Source of the DNA: JAAYXS01 sp043820985
Lineage (GTDB): Bacteria; Planctomycetota; Phycisphaerae; UBA1845; Fen-1342
Assembly: GCA_043820985.1 (NCBI GenBank)
Contig: JBDRDH010000117.1
Location: 21,179 to 85,178, forward strand
Length of the DNA stretch: 64,000 nt
Reading direction: 5' to 3'
A model generated the notes under the pieces. The model saw only the letters and a list, made by a program, of their open reading frames with translations, did no database searches and was not told where the DNA came from. Within the stretch, counting starts at the first letter, position 1. Every line of letters starts with the position of its first letter. The position numbers and the translations under genes were made by a program. Below, piece by piece: positions 1 through 7,501 of the stretch.

Positions 1-272
1 TGGCCGCCGACGTTGCCGTCGCTGTCAACCGTGCTGGTGTGCCAGGCCGTGCCTTCAAACCATGTGTACTTCAGGTCACCGTTGCCGCGGTCATAGTAGC
101 TGATCGCCGGTTGGCCGGAGGGCAGGATCGCCAGACTGGAATAGGAACCCACCTCTCCCTCGTCCACCACGACAATACGCCAGAAGTCATCCGCGTGTGC
201 TCTGGGAAGCGCGAGGCCGAGTACCAGCACAACGCTCCCCAGCACCATCCGAAGTCTGTGTTTTGTGTGCAT
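1..272 (-). CDS. Secreted beta-propeller-like protein, N-terminal part (runs off window)
   Basis: The first 90 codons are visible and the gene continues past the left edge. It begins with a signal peptide (basic MHTKHRLR, then a Leu/Val-rich core, then PRAHADD). The mature part contains SSLAILPSGQPAISYYD followed by GDLKYTWFEGTAW. Phrases of this kind recur in tandem in bacterial propeller-like exported proteins that read like 'evidence plus observation' repeats. The start is supported by GGGAGA eight bases upstream. It lies 39 bases downstream of the RCC1-like gene on the same strand, so the two may be co-transcribed. Only the first repeat can be seen, so repeat number and any C-terminal anchor are unknown. 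Confidence 0.7.
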   Translation of the reverse strand, partial: MHTKHRLRMVLGSVVLVLGLALPRAHADDFWRIVVVDEGEVGSYSSLAILPSGQPAISYYDRGNGDLKYTWFEGTAWHTSTVDSDGNVGG

Positions 273-311
273 GTTTCTATTCTCCCTTTACGAACAATGG
301 ATTATTCCGAG

Positions 312-1409
312 TCAATACCCGGCCAGCAGATCTATGAAGCCGTCGATGTCGTAGCTGTTCACGATGCCATCGCCGTTGATGTCGGCCAGCATCGGGGCGC
401 AGTTGGGATACTGGTCGTAGTACTCCTCGAAGTCCGGATAGCTCGATACCGCCAGGATGAAGCCGTCGATGTCGTAGGCGTTGACGAGACCGTCGCAGTT
501 CAGGTCGCCGTGGGGATAGCCTTTGAGGCCAAGACTGTGCCCACCGCCCCCCGCAACCGCCACGAAGTCGGCGTTCGGCGCCGGCACGTTGCATTGCCCG
601 TCCCAATTGGCTCCCCACGCGACGATCGAGCGGTCGGCCTTCAGACCGAGACTGTGGCAGTCGCCCCCCGCGACCGCCACAAAATCTGTGTTCGGCTCCG
701 GCACGTCGCCCCAGTTGACTCCCCATGCCACGATCGAGCCGTCGGCCTTCAGACCGAGACTGTGGCGCAAGCCCGCCGCGACCGTCACGAAATCCGCGTT
801 CGGTGCCGGAACGTCGCATTGGCCGTCCTCGTCGTATCCCCATGCCACGATCGAGCGGTCGGCCTTCAGACCGAGGCTGTGCAAACCGCCCGCCGCGACC
901 GCCACGAAGTCCGTGTTCGGTGCCGGAACGTCGCATTGGCCAAAGGCGTTGTCTCCCCACGCCACGACCGAACCGTCGGCTTTCAGGCCGAGACTGTGCT
1001 TGGCGCCCGCCACGACGGCCACGAAGTCTGTGTTCGGCGCCGGCACGTTGCATTGGCCGTGGTCGTTGTCTCCCCACGCCAGGATCGAGCCGTCGGCCTT
1101 CAGACCGAGACTGTGGCGCAAGCCCGCCGCGACGGCCACGAAGTCTGTGTTCGGCGGTGGCACATCGCATTGGCCATCGTCGTTCCATCCCCACGCTGCG
1201 ATCGAGCCGTCCACCTTCAGGCTGAGACTGTGGACCCCGCCCCCCGCGACGGCCACGAAGTCCGTGTTGGGTGCCGGCACGTCGCATTGGCCAGAGTAGC
1301 CGTTCCCCCACGCCACGATCGAGCCGTGACCGTCCTGCGCCGAGGTCGCCGTCGCGAGCAGGCCCGCGACCATGCATCCGCACAGCAGTTTGACGATACC
1401 GCGTTTCAT
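312..1409 (-). CDS. Secreted RCC1-like seven-repeat protein with dockerin-like C-terminus
   Basis: This 365-residue protein has a signal peptide (MKRGIVKLLCGCMVAGLLATATSAQ) and seven tandem repeats of about 44 residues. Each reads roughly GSIVAWG...GQCDVPAPNTDFVAVAAG..HSLGLKAD. The pattern resembles RCC1/BLIP-II-type seven-bladed propellers, which usually bind proteins or glycans. The repeat with VNWGDVPEPN lacks the GQC residues found in the others. The last 65 residues hold two calcium-loop-like segments, GDLNCDGLVNAYDIDGF and DINGDGIVNSYDIDGF, as in type I dockerins. An upstream in-frame ATG at 1439 was rejected because GGAGGG lies five bases before the chosen ATG. Ligand and function are unknown. 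Confidence 0.85.
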   Translation of the reverse strand: MKRGIVKLLCGCMVAGLLATATSAQDGHGSIVAWGNGYSGQCDVPAPNTDFVAVAGGGVHSLSLKVDGSIAAWGWNDDGQCDVPPPNTDFVAVAAGLRHSLGLKADGSILAWGDNDHGQCNVPAPNTDFVAVVAGAKHSLGLKADGSVVAWGDNAFGQCDVPAPNTDFVAVAAGGLHSLGLKADRSIVAWGYDEDGQCDVPAPNADFVTVAAGLRHSLGLKADGSIVAWGVNWGDVPEPNTDFVAVAGGDCHSLGLKADRSIVAWGANWDGQCNVPAPNADFVAVAGGGGHSLGLKGYPHGDLNCDGLVNAYDIDGFILAVSSYPDFEEYYDQYPNCAPMLADINGDGIVNSYDIDGFIDLLAGY

Positions 1410-1647
1410 CGGAGTCCCTCCGTAGTAAGAGTGTTTCATTGTGTTTGTCCCACGTAATGCGGGTGACTATCACGGATGACACAGTAGTGCCACCCCGTGA
1501 CGGTCGCGGTGCTGATCGGTAACTCTCTAGCCGATCAGAACCCGCATAATTAATTATAGATCCCCTGGCTGTCCACGATAGTCAAAAATCCGGTCCCAGC
1601 GGCCCCTCCCCCTCAACCCTCCAATCCCCAATCCTCGCGGCCCCCCG

Positions 1648-2063
1648 CTACCCGCCACCAACCAGGTCGATGAAACAATCAATGTCATACGAGTTAACGA
1701 TCCCGTCGTGGTTACAGTTGGCCATCCATGGATTGCATTCCGGATAGAGCTGATGGTATTCGTCAAAGTCCGGGTAGCTCGAGACTGCCAAAACGAAACC
1801 GTCAATGTCGTACGAATTGACGTTATCGTCGCAGTTCAGGTCGCCCAGGGTGAACTCGCACTCGTCGGGGATGCCGTTACTGTTTTCATCAGCTGATCCG
1901 CCGCTGGCGATATCCTCACTGTCGCCCACGCCGTTGCCGTGCAATCGTAGTCGCCGAGGCGCAGGAAAAAGATATCCTGCTCGCCGTTCGGCCTGGTTGG
2001 CGCCCGGTTGGGGGGGGGTAGCATTACGACTAGGTTCCCGAGCGTTGCAGGCTCAAGACGCAC
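1648..2063 (-). pseudogene. Frameshifted remnant of a dockerin-tailed secreted protein
   Basis: Two reading frames together encode one C-terminal fragment. The upstream frame (about 2063-1945) ends NGEQDIFFLRLGDYDC, and the next frame (about 1944-1648) continues GNGVGDSEDIASGGSADEN and then the dockerin-like tail. Inserting one A after TGC near 1940 would restore DYDCNGNGVGDSED, a natural-looking sequence. The tail carries GDLNCDDNVNSYDIDGF and CNHDGIVNSYDID, close copies of the module in the neighbouring RCC1-like gene. No signal peptide or start region is visible and the upstream frame closes near 2097, so this is the 3' end of a decayed gene. A sequencing error could explain the frameshift but not the missing 5' part. 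Confidence 0.7.
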
Positions 2064-2191
2064 GGACTCATCTCTAGCAGGCTGCGAACCGTACGGGACT
2101 CAACGCGCGGGTGGACCGCTGAATAAAGGAGAGCGCGTGCCCCGTGTACGGGTGCGACACCCGATGTCAAGTCTCTTATGGGAGAATTATC

Positions 2192-3517
2192 ATGAAGATG
2201 GCAGCGAGCAAACGGTGTATGGCCGCGCTTGGTTTGGCGGCGGCGGTCCTTCCGTGGCACGTGGAAGCTGGTCAGAGTCCAGTTGGCTCCGTGACAGGCG
2301 TGCTGGAGGTAGACAGCTATGTGGTGCGCGCCGATGAAGCCGTGCTGGCAACATCCGACCTGGAAATCAATAGCAAAGGTGACATTCTCATCAATGGCCC
2401 CATCATCGGCCACAATCCCGGGATGGATGGCCACCGCGCGGGCGTCAGCATCACGTTGCGCTCAGCGACGCGCGTCTTTCTGAACGCCGACGTGCTGCCC
2501 GGTCGCGGACTGGACGGTGTCGCGATTGGAGAGGACGGGGGCGCAGGCGGTACGCTGGTGATCGAAGCGCCGGTGATCATCGCTAATCGCACCGTCATCC
2601 GCGGCGCCGCCGCCGGCGCGGGCGGCCGGGCGGCGGATGGCGGTCGCGGTGGCGATGTCATCATCCACGGTTTTCTGCGCCACACCGACCCGAAGTTGAC
2701 ACCGCATTGCATCGGTGGATGCGGCGGCGCCGGCGGCCCCGGACTTGACGGCACGGACGAGAATCCCAGCGGCGGCCCCGGTGGCGCCGGCGGCGCCGGC
2801 GGGGACGCGGTCTGCGCGGGCTATCCCGCGGCCGCCGGCAGTGGTCGTGCCGACGGGGATCCGGGTGATGACGGGGAAGCCGGCGATGATCGGCAGGGCG
2901 GCAACGGAGCCAACGGAACCCAGGGTACTCGATGCTCCGCTGGCGGTACAGGATTCAACGGTGTAACTGCTACTGGCGGTGACGGTGCTCCGGGAGGTAC
3001 CGGTGGTAGCGGAACGCCGATCAGCGGAGCCGGCGGTGTGGGTGGAAGAGGTGGAAAAGGTGGGAATGGCACTGGGGGTGATGGTGGCACTGGCGGCCAG
3101 GGTGGCGCTTGCTGCGATCCTGATGGAACCGGGGGGGCGGGTGGCAAGGGTGGCAATGGCGAGAAGGGAATCGGCGGCGAAGGTGGTGACGGCGGGACGG
3201 GTGGTAACGGCGGTTACCCGTTTGGTACGGGTGGCGGTGGCGGGGCGGGTGGTGTTGGGGGCAATGGCAATGGTGGCACAGGCGGTAAGGGTGGGGATGG
3301 AGGCGATGGCAACCCGCCGGGCGCCGGAGGGGCTGCCGGTGGCGCGGGCGGATACATGCCCGGCTCGGGGGGGTCAGGCGGTAAAGGTGGAAAGGGCCAG
3401 GGAGGAGCGCCAGACGGACAGACCGGTGCGGACGGTGGAAATGGCGGTGGTGGCCCGGGGAATCTGCGCGGCCCCGGCGCTGCTGGTGATGAGTGTAGCG
3501 GCACTGGCAAGCCGTAG
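2192..3517 (+). CDS. Exported glycine-rich (GGX) repeat protein
   Basis: This 441-residue protein has a signal peptide ending near WHVEAGQ. Next comes a beta-rich segment of about 130 residues (LEINSKGDILINGPIIG, VSITLRSATRVFLNADV, GGTLVIEAPVIIANRTVI) that resembles a parallel beta-helix. About 270 residues of GGX/GXX repeats follow, such as GGAGGKGGNGEKGIGGEGG, with interspersed Cys, Asp and Lys. The composition resembles mycobacterial PE_PGRS or collagen-like proteins, and GGX tracts could form polyglycine-II sheets. The ATG at 2192 follows GGGAG by nine bases; an earlier in-frame ATG at 2144 lacks the signal peptide. It is convergent with the truncated gene to its right. A surface structural role is inferred. 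Confidence 0.75.
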   Translation: MKMAASKRCMAALGLAAAVLPWHVEAGQSPVGSVTGVLEVDSYVVRADEAVLATSDLEINSKGDILINGPIIGHNPGMDGHRAGVSITLRSATRVFLNADVLPGRGLDGVAIGEDGGAGGTLVIEAPVIIANRTVIRGAAAGAGGRAADGGRGGDVIIHGFLRHTDPKLTPHCIGGCGGAGGPGLDGTDENPSGGPGGAGGAGGDAVCAGYPAAAGSGRADGDPGDDGEAGDDRQGGNGANGTQGTRCSAGGTGFNGVTATGGDGAPGGTGGSGTPISGAGGVGGRGGKGGNGTGGDGGTGGQGGACCDPDGTGGAGGKGGNGEKGIGGEGGDGGTGGNGGYPFGTGGGGGAGGVGGNGNGGTGGKGGDGGDGNPPGAGGAAGGAGGYMPGSGGSGGKGGKGQGGAPDGQTGADGGNGGGGPGNLRGPGAAGDECSGTGKP

Positions 3518-3595
3518 TATGTAACTCGCTGTGCCTCGGATTCGCTGTGCGGTTCACGCGGTAAAACGAGCGATCTGCACAGCGTCCTGTGTTCC

Positions 3596-4123
3596 TTAGA
3601 ACTTCGAGTTCGAAAAGAACGCGCTGTCGACCAGGCATTGGTAATAGAAATTGCCCTGCGTGTCGGCGTCGAGCACGGGGTCGGTGCGGAAGCTGTCCTC
3701 GATCAATACGCCGGGGAATATCCAGGTGCGGCCGGCGTCGTAGCTGTAAGCCCAGCCGGCTTCGCGGAAATCGGACTCGATCGTGTCGAACTGCCGCCAG
3801 CCAATCGCCATCCGGTTGGGATTGGTCGGGTCCACCACCAGCGACGGCTCATTGGCGGCGTCGGCGACGATGTTGAAACCCTGGCCGTCAACGTTGACCT
3901 GCACGCTCTGGTACGGCCCACGCCGCAGCGCCTGCGGTGATAGAGGCGGCGACACGGCACGTGGTGGTTTAACCACGGGCTGTGTATCCCGGGTCTGGCC
4001 TTCATGCGGACCCGGCGGCGTGGTCACGGTTTTGTCGCGGGATTCCGGCGGACCGGCGACGCAGACCGGAATTACCAGCGGTAGCAGCAGCGCGCAGATG
4101 ATGAGGGTTAGCGAAGGGCGCAT
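3596..4123 (-). CDS. Truncated sialidase/BNR-like exported protein
   Basis: This 175-residue frame has an excellent AGGAGG ribosome site and a signal peptide (MRPSLTLIICALLLPLVIPVCVAG). A Pro-rich linker follows, then the first blade of a sialidase/BNR-type propeller: EPSLVVDPTNPNRMAIGW and AYSYDAGRTWIFPG, the latter an Asp-box-like S.D.G.TW motif. Relatives with this arrangement normally run for several hundred more residues. Here translation stops after CLVDSAFFSNSKF, and I found no continuation in other frames before the convergent gene ends at 3517. It is probably a truncated and non-functional gene, though it may still be translated. Confidence 0.6.
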   Translation of the reverse strand: MRPSLTLIICALLLPLVIPVCVAGPPESRDKTVTTPPGPHEGQTRDTQPVVKPPRAVSPPLSPQALRRGPYQSVQVNVDGQGFNIVADAANEPSLVVDPTNPNRMAIGWRQFDTIESDFREAGWAYSYDAGRTWIFPGVLIEDSFRTDPVLDADTQGNFYYQCLVDSAFFSNSKF

Positions 4124-4216
4124 GTAACTATCCTCCTATCAACCAGTATAAACCCGTCGCCCCCGATCACTGCCCGGCACCAAGCCCGATTTCGAGAATA
4201 CCCCAGCATCAAGATA

Positions 4217-4243
4217 GAGCGCGGCTCCCGCCGAGCCGCGCTC
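4217..4243 (-). terminator. Hairpin downstream of the subtilase gene
   Basis: An 11-bp perfect stem (GAGCGCGGCTC with GAGCCGCGCTC) closes a 5-base loop. It lies 55 bases past the stop of the subtilase gene and upstream of the truncated sialidase-like gene on the same strand. There is no clear U-tract, so it may act in RNA stability or as an imperfect terminator. Confidence 0.55.
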
Positions 4244-4298
4244 GTTTATGAGTAGATAGTATTATTTATGGGACACAACCGCCAACTATCCCGACGCT

Positions 4299-5996
4299 TT
4301 ACCCGCCGCCGACTAATTCAATAAACGGATCGATATCGTAGGAGTTCGCCTCGCTATCACCATTACAGTCGGCCAGCATGCGGTCACAATCCGGATAGAG
4401 CCCTTCGTAATCGCACTGTGCGCTGAGCGCGCAGACGAACCCGTCGATGTCGTACGCGTTCACACTGCCGTCGCAGTTCAGGTCACCAGGGTTGTACACC
4501 GGCATCGCCGCCAGGACAGCCTGGTAGGCGTTCACGCGTCCCATCCCGGACTCGTTGTCAAAGCCGGGATCGCCGAGGTCCAGCGCCGTGTTCATCAGAA
4601 TGTTTTTGACCGCGAAGTGATCGAGGCCCGGGTTGGCTTCGAGCATGAGGGCGGCCGTACCAGACACGTGGGGCGTGGCCATCGAGGTCCCGCTGAGGGT
4701 CGCATATTCCGTGCAGTAGTTGTTGGTGGAGGTTGAGAGCGTGTCCACGCCCGGCGCGCAAATGCTGGGCTTGATCTTCCCCGGAGGATAGGGCCAGTCG
4801 TTGTACGGCGGGACGGTTTGCCATGTCACCGGGCCCCGGCTGCTTTCTGACCACACGTTGTCGAAGCAGTCGGTCGCTCCCACCGTAATGACGTCCGGGA
4901 CGTCGCCGGGTGTACGGACGTTGCTATACGGCGGGAAGCTGATGCCCTCGTTGCCGGCCGCGTAGACCACGACCACGCCCATGGCGATGGTGTTTTCACA
5001 GGTGGCCCGCCAGGTCGCGCGATCGGGATTGACGCTCGCGATCCAGCCCAGGCTCGCCGAGATAACGTGAGCGCCGTTATCCGCGGCGTACTGCATCGAC
5101 TGCCACACCGTACTCTCGCCGGACCAGTTGTTCCAAAACTTGCAGGCCATCACGGCGCAATCGGGGGCCATGCCGGTCGTTTGGCCGTTGGTGCCGTCAC
5201 CCGCGACGGTACCGCTGACGTGTGTCCCGTGCCCCCAGTAGTGGACGTCGTTCACATCATTGTTGTTGTTTTCGAAGTTCCAGCCGTGGATGTCGTCCAC
5301 GAATCCATTGCCCTCGTCGTCGATGCCGTTTCCGGGGGTCTCGCCGGGGTTGGTCCAGATCTGGTACGCGAGGTCCGGGTGCGTGATGCAGCAGCCGGTG
5401 TCGATCACGGCCACTACCACGTCGCGACCGGTGATTCCCAGCTCGCTCCAGACCCGCGGCGCTTCCATCAGATCGACGCCACACTCGATCGCGCGCGGCG
5501 AGTCGGTGGGCCTGTTTCCCGGCTCGGCGGGGAATACGTCGGCGATTCGCCTGTCGTGGCTCAAATAGGCGATGTCGGCCCGGCCGGCGATGCGAATCGC
5601 CATGTCGGCCGTCACGTCCGCCACCACCACGTTGTGGATCCACAGCGTCCTGATGTCGGGGCCCACGGCGCCGGTCTCCTGGCTGGCGCGGAGCAACTCG
5701 AGTAGCCCCTTCTGCGACTCGTCGGCGACGGATTTCAGGATGCGCTTCACCGCCGCCCGCCGGGCAGCGCGATCGCGCAGGCGAGCAGCCTGTTGGATCT
5801 CGTTCGGCGCGGCCTGGTCGCGTAGGACGATCGTGACCGGGATCAACTGGCCTTCGGCCGCGTTCGCCACCACGTGGGCCAACTCGCCGCGCAGATTCTT
5901 GACGTTCTGTGCCAGTGCGGTTTCCGGTGTCACATCAGCGGAAACGGGGGCTGCAAGCAGCGTGATTCCGAGTGAAACAACTATCAGGATGTGCAT
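4299..5996 (-). CDS. Secreted subtilase (S8 serine peptidase) with dockerin-like C-terminus
   Basis: This 565-residue protein has a signal peptide (MHILIVVSLGITLLAAPVSAD) and an inhibitor-like propeptide (about residues 45-160). The subtilisin catalytic domain carries all three residues: Asp199 in AVIDTGCC, His256 in WGHGTHVSGT and Ser438 in LSGTSMATPHVSGTAAL. The last 65 residues form a dockerin-like pair, GDLNCDGSVNAYDIDGF and DCNGDSEANSYDIDPF, the same module as in the RCC1-like gene. AGGAGA lies five bases before the ATG. It should be an active extracellular endopeptidase after propeptide removal. The tail probably attaches it to the cell surface or a partner, but no cohesin is seen in the window. 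Confidence 0.93.
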   Translation of the reverse strand: MHILIVVSLGITLLAAPVSADVTPETALAQNVKNLRGELAHVVANAAEGQLIPVTIVLRDQAAPNEIQQAARLRDRAARRAAVKRILKSVADESQKGLLELLRASQETGAVGPDIRTLWIHNVVVADVTADMAIRIAGRADIAYLSHDRRIADVFPAEPGNRPTDSPRAIECGVDLMEAPRVWSELGITGRDVVVAVIDTGCCITHPDLAYQIWTNPGETPGNGIDDEGNGFVDDIHGWNFENNNNDVNDVHYWGHGTHVSGTVAGDGTNGQTTGMAPDCAVMACKFWNNWSGESTVWQSMQYAADNGAHVISASLGWIASVNPDRATWRATCENTIAMGVVVVYAAGNEGISFPPYSNVRTPGDVPDVITVGATDCFDNVWSESSRGPVTWQTVPPYNDWPYPPGKIKPSICAPGVDTLSTSTNNYCTEYATLSGTSMATPHVSGTAALMLEANPGLDHFAVKNILMNTALDLGDPGFDNESGMGRVNAYQAVLAAMPVYNPGDLNCDGSVNAYDIDGFVCALSAQCDYEGLYPDCDRMLADCNGDSEANSYDIDPFIELVGGG

Positions 5997-6185
5997 GTTC
6001 TCTCCTAAGAAGCTAACCGGGCTTCACCATCAGCGCATGGTTCGCGCGGTCTATGCATGAACGAACGCCCAACAGCGATCCGGGTCAGACCGCTGAGAGA
6101 TCATCAGAGTCAGTTAACCGAGCCGTACACCTCTAACATTGCCGCTCGAACACCGGGCAGGTGCCGACCCAGCGGCCTTTGGGCA

Positions 6186-7052
6186 CTACCGCCGCCGGCG
6201 TGCCGCTGCCAAGCCGGCCAGCACCAGCAACGCGAGGGAACCGGGCTCGGGCAGCGCTAGACCGCCTATGCCTATACCTGTCACCCAAGGATCGAAGCTC
6301 CCGACGAGCTCGTGCGCGCCTGTATAGAGATCAATGGTGAAAAGCGCGTTCGCCCCTGGGATGGTGGAGTAGTCATTGCCGCAGGCGAAATAACCCGTGT
6401 CGCCGATTGCCGCCATCCCGCCGGAAGCACCGACCGCCGGCTCCAGAGTCGCAATCACCGTCATGACCGCAGTGCTCGGGTCAATCTGAACCAAGGAGTT
6501 GGTCGGGCGCTCTATACCGACGAGCATGCCGTCGCTCCGCCAGGCCAACCCATTGACGTCCACACCGGGGCCCATATTACCGACGCTGGTTGCAGCCCCG
6601 GTGCCGAGGTTGATTGTGAACAGTTCGGCTCCTCCCGCCCAACTGCCGGTGTTGACGCCGTACGCGACGCCCGCTGGCGAGAATGCGAGGCCGCCCTCGG
6701 AGACGAAGGTCGGGAGCCCGAGCGGGCCAATCTCCGTGGTCGCCGCCGTACTCGGATCAATCGAGTACAACTTGGCGTCGGGCACCCCGTACGGGTCGTT
6801 GTAGCTGCCGGTGGTGAAGGCATAGAGCTGTCCACTATCGAAGACATTGTACTCCAAGCTTGCCGGTCCGTAATTCCCGCCCAGCCCCGTGTCGCCAATG
6901 TACGTCATTGATCCATCGGTCACCGAAATGCGGTGCAGGTGTCCAGTATCGTACTCGATTCCAAACAGGTCTCCAAAAGCTGTTGGTGATAGCATGACAA
7001 ACAGCCCGGCGATGGCTGTCGCCAAACAGAGGCGTTTATTGGTGGTCACCAC
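6186..7052 (-). CDS. PEP-CTERM exported protein with WD/NHL-like repeats
   Basis: This 288-residue protein starts at a GTG preceded by AGGAGGAGAA; a second GTG follows directly. A signal peptide is followed by a repetitive beta-rich domain with phrases such as LYSIDPSTAATTEIG, LFTINLGTGAATSVGN and LVQIDPSTAVMTVIATL, typical of propeller repeats describing values over intervals. It ends LPEPGSLALLVLAGLAAARRRR: a PEP motif, a hydrophobic segment and an Arg cluster. This is the PEP-CTERM signal recognised by an exosortase, so the protein is probably cleaved and surface-attached or released. No exosortase lies in this window. A probable promoter is at 7184-7213. Confidence 0.9.
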   Translation of the reverse strand: MVTTNKRLCLATAIAGLFVMLSPTAFGDLFGIEYDTGHLHRISVTDGSMTYIGDTGLGGNYGPASLEYNVFDSGQLYAFTTGSYNDPYGVPDAKLYSIDPSTAATTEIGPLGLPTFVSEGGLAFSPAGVAYGVNTGSWAGGAELFTINLGTGAATSVGNMGPGVDVNGLAWRSDGMLVGIERPTNSLVQIDPSTAVMTVIATLEPAVGASGGMAAIGDTGYFACGNDYSTIPGANALFTIDLYTGAHELVGSFDPWVTGIGIGGLALPEPGSLALLVLAGLAAARRRR

Positions 7053-7501
7053 TTCTCCTCCTGGCGCTTCTCAGAATCCTCCATTCGATCAGGCGGAACC
7101 ACTCCACCGATCGTTTATGCACGATGTGTTGCAAACCGCTAGGCGTACTGAGCCCGGCGTTGGTCATAAAAGACCGTGAATTCATGCTACTCGTCCGTGG
7201 GTTTGGTTGTCAAGAAATTTTAGCAAGAATTTCTGGTAAATTTTTCAAGAACTTCTTACATCTAACCCTGGCCCAATCGCTCCTAATCCGTTAAGGTTTG
7301 CTTTGTGCTATGACGCCGAGGACTCCTCACGCTCGCGGAGCACCGCTTGCGCGTATCGTGGTCCCGCAAGTTTGTGAGATGGGCCCGTCGGGTGCGTCGC
7401 CGGTCCCGGAATGCTCACGCGTAGTAACTATCGCGTTCACAAGGAGTTGCCAGATATTGCGCGTGTCTGGGCTACGCGCTGGTAGCTGAGCGAGGCTTGA
7501 T
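7053..7501. other. Intergenic region, divergent promoters expected
   Basis: This 449-base stretch separates two divergent genes. It includes an AT-rich patch (about 7205-7265) and the promoter at 7184-7213 for the leftward gene. I saw no convincing promoter for the rightward gene, no RNA gene and no credible ORF. Confidence 0.5.
7184..7213 (-). promoter_or_regulatory. Sigma70-like promoter of the PEP-CTERM gene
   Basis: On the minus strand a perfect -35 TTGACA (7208-7213) is followed after 18 bases by TAGCAT (7184-7189), a 4/6 match to TATAAT. Transcription would start near 7177 and give a leader of about 125 bases before the GTG start at 7052. Confidence 0.5.

Noticed and set aside
39..1457. 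Long open frame on the plus strand (472 codons) opposite the RCC1-like gene, with more frames open in parallel
   Set aside because: The 132-base repeat is a multiple of three and lacks stops in several frames, so open antisense frames are expected. No signal or domain.
1553..1585. Promoter for the RCC1-like gene: TTGACT and TATAAT on the minus strand
   Set aside because: The boxes are 21 bases apart, too far for a normal sigma70 promoter, and the leader would be ~140 bases. Kept only as a weak possibility.
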